DNA of 64,000 nt, from NCBI GenBank assembly GCA_019637225.1, contig JAHBWC010000024.1:1-64000 (forward strand), read 5' to 3'. This document shows positions 39,776-47,147 of this stretch, piece after piece. This DNA comes from Labilithrix sp. (GTDB lineage Bacteria; Myxococcota_A; Polyangia; Polyangiales; Polyangiaceae). Under the pieces are notes generated by a model. That model did no database searches, was not told the DNA's origin, and was given only the letters and a program-made list of their open reading frames with translations. The position numbers and the translations under genes are program-made. Every line of letters begins with the position of its first letter. Within the stretch, counting starts at the first letter, position 1.

Positions 39776-40096
39776 ATGGTCGTCGGAGTCCTCAGGCTCG
39801 TGTTCCACATCCCGCACGCCCGCTCGCTCAAGGAAAAGCGCGGCGTGGTGCGGAAGTTCCGTGATCGCATCCGCGCGCGCTTCGACGTCTCGATCGCCGA
39901 GGTGGACGCGCAGGACCTGCACCAGAAGGCCGTGTTCGGCGTCGCCGTGGTCTCGAGCAAGGCCAGCGTCTGCGACTCGGTGCTCGAGCAGGTGGCGCGG
40001 GCGGCAGAGCTCCAGGAGGACGCCGTCCTGGCGGATCGCTCGACGGAGCTCATTCCGATCGGAGACGAGCTATACGGAGGCGACGATGAAGCGTGA
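39776..40096 (+). CDS. ylxP: YlxP-like DUF503 protein
   Basis: This is a small protein of 106 aa with the DUF503 pattern: VVGVLRLVFHIPHARSLKEK, RFDVSIAEVDAQDLHQKAV and a last strand near ELIPIGDELYGG. DUF503 genes normally lie just before rbfA, as here. The biochemical role is not established; context links it to ribosome assembly. The ATG at 39776 is chosen because the upstream frame lacks the family pattern. It overlaps rbfA by 11 bp. Confidence 0.85.
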   Translation: MVVGVLRLVFHIPHARSLKEKRGVVRKFRDRIRARFDVSIAEVDAQDLHQKAVFGVAVVSSKASVCDSVLEQVARAAELQEDAVLADRSTELIPIGDELYGGDDEA

Positions 40097-40526
40097 ACCG
40101 AAGAAGGCCGCGCGGAAGCCGCCCCCCGGCGTCGCCGCAGCCGCAAAGAACGAAGCGAGCCGCTCGGTGCGTGTGGCCGCGCAGCTCCGGCAGGAGGTGG
40201 CGCGCCTCGTCGGCCGCGAGCTCGCCGATCCGCGCCTCGAAGGCCTCGTCGTCGCCAGCGCGTGGATCAGCGCCGACCTCCGGCTCGCGAAGGTGTTCTT
40301 CCGCATCGCGACGACCTCCGAGGGCGCGGAGCTCGACGCGCGACGCAAGGACGCCGAGAAGGCGCTCGAGCGCGCGAGCGGCCGGCTCCGCAAGGCGGTG
40401 ACGGCGCGCCTCGCGCTCCGCGTCGCTCCGGAGCTGCGCTTCGTCTACGACGAGGGGCAGGACGCGCGCGATCGCATCGAGCAGCTCCTCGACGAAGTGA
40501 AGCGCGCGGCGAAGGACGCCGACTGA
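40086..40526 (+). CDS. rbfA: ribosome-binding factor A
   Basis: RbfA helps the 30S subunit mature and acts on the 5' end of 16S rRNA. The KH-like fold motifs RVAAQLRQEVARLVGRELADP, VVASAWISADLRLAKVF and RLALRVAPELRFVYDEG are in order. The N-terminal 25 residues are Lys/Pro-rich. The ATG at 40086 has GGAGG 7 bases upstream and lies inside the end of the DUF503 gene. The length of 146 aa is normal. A GC-rich direct repeat begins right after the stop. Confidence 0.92.
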   Translation: MKREPKKAARKPPPGVAAAAKNEASRSVRVAAQLRQEVARLVGRELADPRLEGLVVASAWISADLRLAKVFFRIATTSEGAELDARRKDAEKALERASGRLRKAVTARLALRVAPELRFVYDEGQDARDRIEQLLDEVKRAAKDAD

Positions 40527-40917
40527 TCGCGGGCCCCAGACGCGGGCCCCCAGACGCGGGCGCCAGACGTGGGGCCCAGACGCGGGCCCCGACACCGCAG
40601 CGTGACCGCGGCGCGGGAGACCTGCGCGTGAGGCGCGCATGAACGTGCGGAGACACTGCGCATCGGATCACGGCTCGGCTTGCGCCGAGCGCGCCCGTGG
40701 GTTAGATCTCCCTCGCTCACGAACTTCTCTCGCGAATGAAACGCGGCCGGGAAAGGCGTGGCGAGGGCCGCGGAACTCCTCGGCGCCTCGCGGTGGCGCG
40801 GTCGGCAAAGCGACCTGCGCCGCGCTCTCCTGTACGACGCGGCTCGACGGGAAGAGCAGGCAGGGCCCGCATTCGTCATGACGAGTGCCGGTCGGGCCGC
40901 GGGAAACCCAGAGAAAA
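40527..40917. other. intergenic region between rbfA and the DEAD-box helicase
   Basis: 391 bp. It starts with the 13-bp repeats above. The rest is ordinary GC-rich sequence without a frame showing codon bias. It is expected to contain the helicase promoter and a leader; long leaders are usual for cold-responsive DEAD-box genes, but no element was identified. Confidence 0.45.
40528..40593 (+). repeat. five tandem 13-14 bp units downstream of rbfA
   Basis: Five units of the form cgcgggcccc-aga (40528, 40541, 40555, 40568, 40581), each containing a GGGCCC-type palindrome or a one-base variant. They begin 2 bp past the rbfA stop. The palindromes could fold in alternative pairs, giving a terminator-like or Rho-pausing structure. 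No T-run follows. Confidence 0.6.
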
Positions 40918-42462
40918 GTGACTCAGCTTCAAAGCGCCTCGGCCTCGGCCGGGGCCACGTCTTCACACGGTACTTTCGCGGCGCTCGGGCTCACCCATGA
41001 GCTCGTCCGCGCCGTCGCCCAAGAGGGCTACGTTCGCCCCACCCCCATCCAGGAGCGCGCCATCGCGCCCGTCCTCGACGGCCGCGATCTGCTCGGCTGC
41101 GCCCAGACGGGCACCGGCAAGACGGCCGCGTTCGTCCTGCCTGTCCTCCAGCGCCTCGCTCGCTCGGCGTGCACCGGCAAGGTGCGCGCCCTCGTCGTCG
41201 CGCCGACGCGCGAGCTCGCCGCGCAGATCGACGAGCGCGTCAGCGCGTACGGCCGCCACGTGGGCCTCCGCCACGCGGTCATCTACGGCGGCGTCGGTCA
41301 GCGCGCGCAGGAAGAAGCGGTTCGCCGTCGCCCCGACATCCTCGTCGCGACGCCGGGGCGCCTGCTCGATTTGATGGAGCAAGGCATCGTCCGCCTCGAC
41401 GGCGTGGAGGTCCTCGTCCTCGACGAAGCGGACCGCATGCTCGACATGGGCTTCATCCACGACGTCCGGCGCATCGTCGCCGCCGTCCCGAAGAAGCGGC
41501 AGACGCTGCTCTTCTCGGCCACCATTCCGACGGAGATCGCGCGGCTCGTCTCGAGCGTCCTGTCCGATCCGGTCCGCGTCGACATCGCCCCCGAGGTCAC
41601 GACCGCCGAGCGCGTCGACCAGTGCGTCTACTTCGTCGCGAAGACGGAGAAGCGGCACCTGCTCGAGCGGCTCATCCGCGAAGAGGGCGCGGGCCGCTCG
41701 ATCGTCTTCACGCGCACCAAGCACGGCGCCAACCGCCTCGCCGAGCAGCTCTCGCGCGGTGGCATCCGCGCCGAGGCGATCCACGGGAACAAGTCGCAGG
41801 GCGCGCGCGAGCGGGCGCTCGAGGGCTTCCGCGCCGGCAGCCTCCCTGTCCTCGTCGCGACCGATCTCGCGGCGCGCGGCATCGACGTCGACGGCATCTC
41901 GCACGTCTTCAACTTCGAGCTCCCGAACGTGCCCGAGAGCTACGTGCACCGCATCGGCCGCACGGGCCGCGCGGGCGCGAGCGGCCGCGCGATCGCGTTC
42001 TGCGACGCCGAGGAGCGCTCGCTCCTCCGCGACATCGAGCGCTTCGTGAAGAAGCCGATCCCGGTCGCGGGGACCGTCGCCGCGAGGCCGCTCGACCCGG
42101 CGGAGCGTGACGCTGCCGCCGCGGACCGCGAGCACGGCGGCCGCGGCAACGGCTCGAACCAGCGGCACGCTGGGGGTCGCGGCAACGGCTCTGGCCAGCG
42201 TCACGACGGCGGTCGCGGCAACGGCTCTGGCCAGCGTCACGACGGCGGTCGCGGCAACGGCTCTGGCCAGCGTCACGACGGCGGCCGAGGCCGCGCGAAC
42301 GGCCACGCGGACCGCGCTCACGCCGCGCGCCCGAACGCCGCTCCGCCGGCCGCGGCAGAGGCGCCCGCGCGCCCCGAGCCGCAAGCTGCGACGCCGGCGG
42401 TGATGCCCGGCGATTCGACGCGGCGTCATCGGTCCCGTCGCTACCGCGGAGCCCGCTTTTAG
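40918..42462 (+). CDS. DEAD-box RNA helicase (RhlE-like) with repeat tail
   Basis: An ATP-dependent RNA helicase. The Q motif (PTPIQERAI), Walker A AQTGTGKT (62-69), Ia [12 protein letters not shown] at 169-172, SAT, and motif [12 protein letters not shown] are all present. The C-terminal 130 residues leave the core and include four 12-residue units of the form [12 protein letters not shown], then an Ala/Pro stretch and a basic [13 protein letters not shown] end. Such RG-rich tails give RNA binding and can promote phase separation (family knowledge). GTG 40918 is preferred; GTG 40885 is in frame upstream. The repeat lies at the DNA level too. Confidence 0.93.
   Translation: MTQLQSASASAGATSSHGTFAALGLTHELVRAVAQEGYVRPTPIQERAIAPVLDGRDLLGCAQTGTGKTAAFVLPVLQRLARSACTGKVRALVVAPTRELAAQIDERVSAYGRHVGLRHAVIYGGVGQRAQEEAVRRRPDILVATPGRLLDLMEQGIVRLDGVEVLVLDEADRMLDMGFIHDVRRIVAAVPKKRQTLLFSATIPTEIARLVSSVLSDPVRVDIAPEVTTAERVDQCVYFVAKTEKRHLLERLIREEGAGRSIVFTRTKHGANRLAEQLSRGGIRAEAIHGNKSQGARERALEGFRAGSLPVLVATDLAARGIDVDGISHVFNFELPNVPESYVHRIGRTGRAGASGRAIAFCDAEERSLLRDIERFVKKPIPVAGTVAARPLDPAERDAAAADREHGGRGNGSNQRHAGGRGNGSGQRHDGGRGNGSGQRHDGGRGNGSGQRHDGGRGRANGHADRAHAARPNAAPPAAAEAPARPEPQAATPAVMPGDSTRRHRSRRYRGARF
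42136..42279 (+). repeat. four 36-bp tandem coding repeats in the helicase tail
   Basis: Four exact-length 36-bp units encode GGRGNGS-(N/G)-QRH-(A/D). Units 2-4 (42172, 42208, 42244) are nearly identical in DNA, while unit 1 differs at several bases, suggesting recent expansion from one ancestral unit. Copy number is likely to vary between strains. Confidence 0.85.
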
Positions 42463-42536
42463 CGAACAACAGAGAGTAGAGACTACCGCGCGGCGCGACT
42501 CATGACGTCGCGCCTTCTTTAGGAGGAGAGAAGCGC

Positions 42537-42728
42537 ATGGCAAACCCGAGCATGAACAAGCGTCTCAAGGAGCGGCAGCGCCAAGAGAAGCAGCGTGAGA
42601 AGGCCGCGAAGCGGCAGGAGCGCGCGAAGGAGAAGGGCGACCGTCCGCCGGCCGAGGCGGGCGTCGATCCGGATATCGCGCACATCGTTCCGGGCCCGCA
42701 GCCCGTCGTGGAAGAAGAGGACTTCTGA
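42537..42728 (+). CDS. small highly charged protein
   Basis: 63 residues. The first 40 are Lys/Arg/Glu/Gln-rich and almost certainly a single helix or coiled coil (NKRLKERQRQEKQREKAAKR). The tail is acidic, ending EEEDF. A strong AGGAGGAG ribosome site precedes ATG 42537. Similar small proteins are common in Myxococcota but have no known function. It lies 74 bp behind the helicase gene and could be co-transcribed with it, fitting an RNA-related role (inference). Confidence 0.75.
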   Translation: MANPSMNKRLKERQRQEKQREKAAKRQERAKEKGDRPPAEAGVDPDIAHIVPGPQPVVEEEDF

Positions 42729-42915
42729 GCGTCTCGTAGCGCGACCGACAGAGTCGGACGCACGAAGTCGCGACCCGGGCACCCAGGGGAGGAGGTGTCC
42801 GGGGAAGCGAGCCGGACCCCACATCGGGGAGGCTCGAGCTCGATCGTTCGACCGGGGGAGCCGCGTCGGGGCGGGACCGCATCATGGTCGACGGCGATCG
42901 GGCATACTCACGCTC

Positions 42916-43407
42916 GTGTTGCTCGAGCCGCGAGCCGTCGCTGCCTTCGCCACCGCCGTGGCCCGCGCGCTCGGGTTGACGGACGCGACCGGCGCTCCGC
43001 TCCAGTTCGAGGAGCCGCGGACGCCGCAGGCGCTCGATGCCCTCAGGCTGCGGCTCGGGACGGCGCTCGACGCGCGCCGCCCGTCCAAGCACGCGCCGTC
43101 GATCGGCGAGGTCGTCGGCCTGCTCGTCTCGCGCCGCGACGGCTCCGTCGGCCGCCGCGCCTGGCCGGCTCGTCCCGCCGCGGGCTCGGGCCCGAGGCTC
43201 GGGACGTCGCGCGCGCTCGCGGAGCTCGTCGAGCTCGTCGCGCAGGGGAGCTTCGAGCGAACCAAGCGAGCCGAGCGCGGGCGCGTCCTCGCCGAGCTGC
43301 TCCTCGTGTTCGAGCTCGAGTCGCTCCTGTCGCCGCCGGTCGAGCCGACCGCCGACGCCGAAGAGGCGCTGCGGCGCGTCCGGAAAGCGCTCGCGGCGCG
43401 CGCGTGA
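42916..43407 (+). CDS. hypothetical helical protein
   Basis: Not recognised. 163 residues, rich in Ala, Leu and Arg, with amphipathic helices at both ends (VAAFATAVARALGL and VLAELLLVFELESLL) and a central GEVVGLLVSRRDGS strand pair. No cysteine and no signal peptide. It starts at GTG 42916; longer frames read through a region without codon bias. The stop abuts the end of the convergent lipoprotein gene. Coding potential is clear from third-position GC; function unknown. Confidence 0.6.
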   Translation: MLLEPRAVAAFATAVARALGLTDATGAPLQFEEPRTPQALDALRLRLGTALDARRPSKHAPSIGEVVGLLVSRRDGSVGRRAWPARPAAGSGPRLGTSRALAELVELVAQGSFERTKRAERGRVLAELLLVFELESLLSPPVEPTADAEEALRRVRKALAARA

Positions 43408-44286
43408 CTACGGTTGCTCGAGGCAGAAGAGGCCCGCCTTGCGGCCGCACTCCTGGATCGTCCCGTTGTTCCACCCGGCGGCGTACGACGCCGTCATGTA
43501 CTCGCCGACGTCCAGGCTGAAGCCTTCGGTCGTCCAGTCCGTACAGTTGTATTGTGCACCTCGGCCGCCGCCTTCGGTGCCGGTCCACGCGTACATCGTG
43601 GCGCCCGACGAGAAGCGCGTCCCGCGCTCGTCGAGGAGGAGCGTACCGAACGTGTCGTACGGCTTCGTGCCGAGCGACGCCTTGTTCGGGAACAGGACGG
43701 CGCTTCGATCCGTGTTGTACCAGGGCGACGCGTCTTCGATGCGGTCGATGGCGTCGGTCGACGAGTCGCTCAACCAGGCGCGCCACGTCCCGCCGAGCTC
43801 CGCCGAGGCGGCGACCTCGGTACACAGCTTGTCGGCGCCGGCGAGCCCGTTCGCGGCGCCGCCGCCCTTCTTCAGGTTCGCGTTGTAGGTGACGCTCGTG
43901 AGGAACGCGCGCTTGGCGTTCGCGGCGGTCCCGCGCGGAGGCCGGGCAGGGGACGAGTTGCCGCCGGGGATCCCGCAGCCCGAGCTGCCGCCCTCGCGAA
44001 AGAAGAAGTTGAGGCTGTCGTCGGTGCAAGAGAGGCCGATCAGCTCCTTCGACGTGTCGACCGAGCCGCACGCGGGCTGCGTGCACCCGTGGTCGCAGCG
44101 CGCTCCGCATACGCCGCCCAGCTGCCCGCAGAAGTCGAGGCAGGCCTGGCTCGCGCCGCTCCCGGTTCCGGTGCCGCCGTTCGGTTCGCCGCCCACGCGG
44201 TCGTCGATCGTCGACGTGGCGCACGCGGCGAGCCACAGCGCGGCGCAGGCGAAAGGCACGCGTACGTTGAGAGCGAGCAAAGTCAT
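43408..44286 (-). CDS. lipoprotein with DUF1554-like domain
   Basis: ATG 44286 has GGAG 8 bases upstream. The signal peptide ends in the lipobox WLAAC. A Ser/Gly linker and a Cys-rich segment (about residues 45-75, eight cysteines) precede a domain of about 170 residues resembling DUF1554, the endostatin/collagen-XV-like fold found in Leptospira and myxobacterial surface proteins (RAFLTSVTYNANLKKGGGA, ADKLCTEVA, WRAWLSDSSTDAIDRI). It ends CGRKAGLFCLEQP. It is surface-exposed and of unknown ligand. The longer frame upstream to 44406 is not needed. Confidence 0.75.
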   Translation of the reverse strand: MTLLALNVRVPFACAALWLAACATSTIDDRVGGEPNGGTGTGSGASQACLDFCGQLGGVCGARCDHGCTQPACGSVDTSKELIGLSCTDDSLNFFFREGGSSGCGIPGGNSSPARPPRGTAANAKRAFLTSVTYNANLKKGGGAANGLAGADKLCTEVAASAELGGTWRAWLSDSSTDAIDRIEDASPWYNTDRSAVLFPNKASLGTKPYDTFGTLLLDERGTRFSSGATMYAWTGTEGGGRGAQYNCTDWTTEGFSLDVGEYMTASYAAGWNNGTIQECGRKAGLFCLEQP

Positions 44287-44517
44287 CGAGCGATCTCCTG
44301 TGCCGAGCATAAGGGCAAACCGTGTGCCGCGCATTGCGCCGAGTTTCTGCGATCTCCGGTGTGCGAGCCTGGAGCACGAAGCGCCAAAGTGGCTCGCCCG
44401 GTGCAACGCCGTCCGCGGCGCGTCACGGCGAGCGGCGAGCCGTGTGAATTGCGCGGTCGGTCTCGCCGGCGGTCGGGCCTCGCGAGCGTCAGCCTTCCGC
44501 CCCAGAGCCGACGCGTC

Positions 44518-45120
44518 TCACCGGAGGCGCGTGACGTACCAGGCGCCGCGCCAGGCGGTCATCTCGGCGATGTCGAGGTGGCGCGTCTTGCCGTCGATCG
44601 AGAACGAGAGCTTCGAGTGCTTCACCCGCCAGAGGGGCTTTTTGAAGTCCCTCTTCTTCGGCGTGATCTGGACGATCGAGCGACCGAGCTCGAAGGACAC
44701 GAAGCGGGCGCGCTCCACGCCCTTCATGCGCTTGTGCGTTCGCTCGACGGAGCGGCGGAAGCCGTTCGAGACCTTCTTCTCCCAGGCCTTCGCCGGATCG
44801 GTCGAGTCTCGGACGAGCATGTAGGCGTCGCGCGGAAAGAGCGCGTCGCTCGCGAGGTCGGGGTTGTCCTGGGCGATGGCCTCGAGGAGGTGCCGCATCC
44901 GCGCTTCGAGATCCTGGCCGCTCGACGCCGGGATCGCCGTGTCGTTCAGCGTGTCGTCGTCGGAGGCGCGTGCCGCGGCCCCGTCGTCGCCGGCGTCGAG
45001 CACGGTCTTGAGCAGCGCGGCGGCATCGGGCGTCGCCGCGGCGCTCTTTTCGGAGCACCCGGTGGCGACCAGCGCCGACAGAGCGGCGACGGCAAGGACG
45101 ACCCGCCCGCCTAGCCGCAT
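44518..45120 (-). CDS. lipoprotein of unknown function
   Basis: A signal peptide with lipobox LVATGC leads into a 180-residue acidic protein with a short helical half and a last part of strands (ITPKKRDFKKPLWRVKHS and LDIAEMTAWRGAWYVTRL). The final strand pattern recalls DUF4440/NTF2-like folds but the call is weak. It begins 2 bp after the stop of the serA-like gene, so the two are co-transcribed. It has no evident link to serine synthesis; the pairing may be chance. Confidence 0.68.
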   Translation of the reverse strand: MRLGGRVVLAVAALSALVATGCSEKSAAATPDAAALLKTVLDAGDDGAAARASDDDTLNDTAIPASSGQDLEARMRHLLEAIAQDNPDLASDALFPRDAYMLVRDSTDPAKAWEKKVSNGFRRSVERTHKRMKGVERARFVSFELGRSIVQITPKKRDFKKPLWRVKHSKLSFSIDGKTRHLDIAEMTAWRGAWYVTRLR

Positions 45121-45122
45121 CG

Positions 45123-46349
45123 TCAGGCCAGGTTCGGCAGCGGGACGATGTCGACGTGCAGGACCTCTTCGAATGCGCGGATCTCGGCGAAGCACGCCTC
45201 GCTCGGGCGCGAGACGACGCGGAGCTTCGCGCACGAGGCGCCGCCGCCTTCGAAGACGGTGTTGGTGACTTCTTCGACGTTGATGCCGTGCCGCTTGATG
45301 ACGGCGAGCACGTTCGCGAGCGTGCCGACCTTGTCGAGCATCCGGATGACCATCTGGAAGCGCGCGTTCGAGAGGTTCATCACGTTCTGCACGTTCGGCA
45401 CGGTGCCCTCGAGCAAGAACGAGCGAACGACGCGCACCGTCTCGGCCGCGATCGCGAGCTGCGCCTGGTCGGTCGAGGCCGCGATGTGCGGCGTGGCGTA
45501 GAGGAAGCCGCCCGTCGCGCTCGGCGTGGTGAGCGTGAAGAGGTCGGGGGAGACCTCCTTCGTTCCGCGCGGCTCGTTCGGGATCACGTCGATGCCGACG
45601 CGGAGGCCGCGGTCCTTGATCGCCGCCTGCATGGCCTCGTAGTCGACGAGGTCGGGGCGCGCGCAGTTGATGAACATCGCGCGCTTCGGCATGAGATCGA
45701 AGATCTTGCGGCTGACGCACTGGCGCGTCCGCTCGTTGAGCGCGAGGTGCACAGTGAGGATGTCGGACTTCGACGCCAGCTCCTCGAGCGAGGCGCAGAA
45801 GCCCACGCCGAGCTCCGCGGCGCGCGCCTGCGTGAGGTTCTTGCTCCACGCGATCGGCTGGAGGCCGAAGGCCCGCGCGCGTGAGGCGACGTCGCGGCCG
45901 ATCGCGCCGAGGCCGGCGATGCCGATCGTCTTGCCGAGGAGACCCTCGGCCTTGCCGTACTCGAGCCGCTCCCACTTGCCGCTCCGGAGCGAGGCGACGG
46001 CGTCCGGGATCCGGCGGTCGAGGGCGACCATGAGCCCGAAGACGAGCTCGGCCACGGCCGACGAGTTCTTGCCGGGGCAGTTGGCGACGTAGATGCCACG
46101 CTCGCTCGCGGCCTTGACGTCGATCTTGCTCGTCTCGGCGCCGGCGCGGACGATGAGGTTGAGCTGGCGCGCGCTCTCGATGGCCTTGCGCGTGACCTCC
46201 TTGGAGCGGACGATGAGGATGCCGACCCCGGGGATCTTCGACTCGAGCGTCTCCTTCGTGACCTCCGGCTCGTAGAGCACGTCGACGGGAAGGGTCCGCA
46301 GCTCTTCGACTGCGCGCGGGTGAAGCTTGTCTGCAACGAGGACACGCAT
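45123..46349 (-). CDS. serA: D-3-phosphoglycerate dehydrogenase-like enzyme with ACT domain
   Basis: An NAD-dependent 2-hydroxyacid dehydrogenase that likely oxidises 3-phosphoglycerate in serine synthesis. It shows the catalytic Arg in INCARPDLVDY, the cofactor motif GIAGLGAIGRDVA, the Glu in VIPNEP and the His in TPHIAAST. A C-terminal ACT domain (about residues 320-408) suggests feedback control by serine or a similar effector. The active-site segment reads RPDLVD rather than the usual RGGIVDE, so another 2-ketoacid substrate is possible. AGGA precedes ATG 46349; ATG 46361 is also in frame. Confidence 0.85.
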   Translation of the reverse strand: MRVLVADKLHPRAVEELRTLPVDVLYEPEVTKETLESKIPGVGILIVRSKEVTRKAIESARQLNLIVRAGAETSKIDVKAASERGIYVANCPGKNSSAVAELVFGLMVALDRRIPDAVASLRSGKWERLEYGKAEGLLGKTIGIAGLGAIGRDVASRARAFGLQPIAWSKNLTQARAAELGVGFCASLEELASKSDILTVHLALNERTRQCVSRKIFDLMPKRAMFINCARPDLVDYEAMQAAIKDRGLRVGIDVIPNEPRGTKEVSPDLFTLTTPSATGGFLYATPHIAASTDQAQLAIAAETVRVVRSFLLEGTVPNVQNVMNLSNARFQMVIRMLDKVGTLANVLAVIKRHGINVEEVTNTVFEGGGASCAKLRVVSRPSEACFAEIRAFEEVLHVDIVPLPNLA

Positions 46350-46479
46350 GGCGGCGCGCATCCTAGCCGAATGCGCGAAATTTAGTAGGTCAATCGCTTG
46401 ATATGGCGCTCATTTCCGGGGCTCCGCGGCGCCCTGGAGAGGGCAGGCGATGAGCGGGGGATCGAGGCTCGGCTTCGGG

Positions 46480-46998
46480 TCAGCCGGGGAGGCGGATGCG
46501 TCCGCGCTTCGTCGCGAGGACGGGAGCGCCGCCCTCTTCGGAGAGGAATGGGGCGAGCTGGTTCTGGGCGAAGCGGGTCATCTTCGCGTCGAACGGGCCG
46601 CCGTCCGCACCCGGCTTCACCGCCAGGTAGAGATCGCCGCGCGGACCGACGCGGAGCGTGCCCGGATCGAGCGGCTCCTCGCTGCCGTCGCTCAAGACGA
46701 GGATTGCGTCCCCCTCGGACGCGTCGGCGTCGCTGCCCTCGGCCCGGACGCTGCGGACGAAGAACGGGACGTCGTCGACGGTGAAGTACGTCCAGTCGTA
46801 GCCGTTCGTGAGGATGAAGCGGCCGTCGTCGGGGTGGCGCGCGATCCACGTGTGGAGCGCGGCGGCGAGCTTCGGGTGATCGACGGGCGCGTCGTCGTGG
46901 TGGAAGCGGCCCTCGCCGTCGAGCCGGAGGGTGCTCTCGCGCGAGCGCCCTTCGGGCGCCGGGAAGCGGAAGAACTCGGGATGGTCGCCGGGCTTCAT
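46480..46998 (-). CDS. DUF1285-like protein
   Basis: 172 residues without signal peptide. The pattern GRFHHDDAPVDHPKLAAAL, RHPDDGRFILTNGYDWTYF, TVDDVPFFVRSVR and LRVGPRGDLYLAVK matches the layout of DUF1285, a small beta-barrel-like family of unknown role. GGGAGG lies 8 bases before ATG 46998. It is the last minus-strand gene before the divergent menaquinone operon. Family identification is by pattern only. Confidence 0.68.
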   Translation of the reverse strand: MKPGDHPEFFRFPAPEGRSRESTLRLDGEGRFHHDDAPVDHPKLAAALHTWIARHPDDGRFILTNGYDWTYFTVDDVPFFVRSVRAEGSDADASEGDAILVLSDGSEEPLDPGTLRVGPRGDLYLAVKPGADGGPFDAKMTRFAQNQLAPFLSEEGGAPVLATKRGRIRLPG

Positions 46999-47147
46999 GG
47001 CCCTCCCAAGGTAAGGCGCGCGGCGCCGCGAGGACACGGGATCCCCTGCAGAATCGCGGCCTCTTGACGCCTCGGCGATGCGGCCTATAAGAACCTTCAA
47101 AAGATTTTGAAAGTTCCGAGCCCCTCAGAACCGCAAGGAAAAGCGCG

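Noticed and set aside
40639..40881. 80-aa plus-strand frame between rbfA and the helicase
   Set aside because: No codon bias, no ribosome site and no pattern; treated as leader/intergenic sequence.
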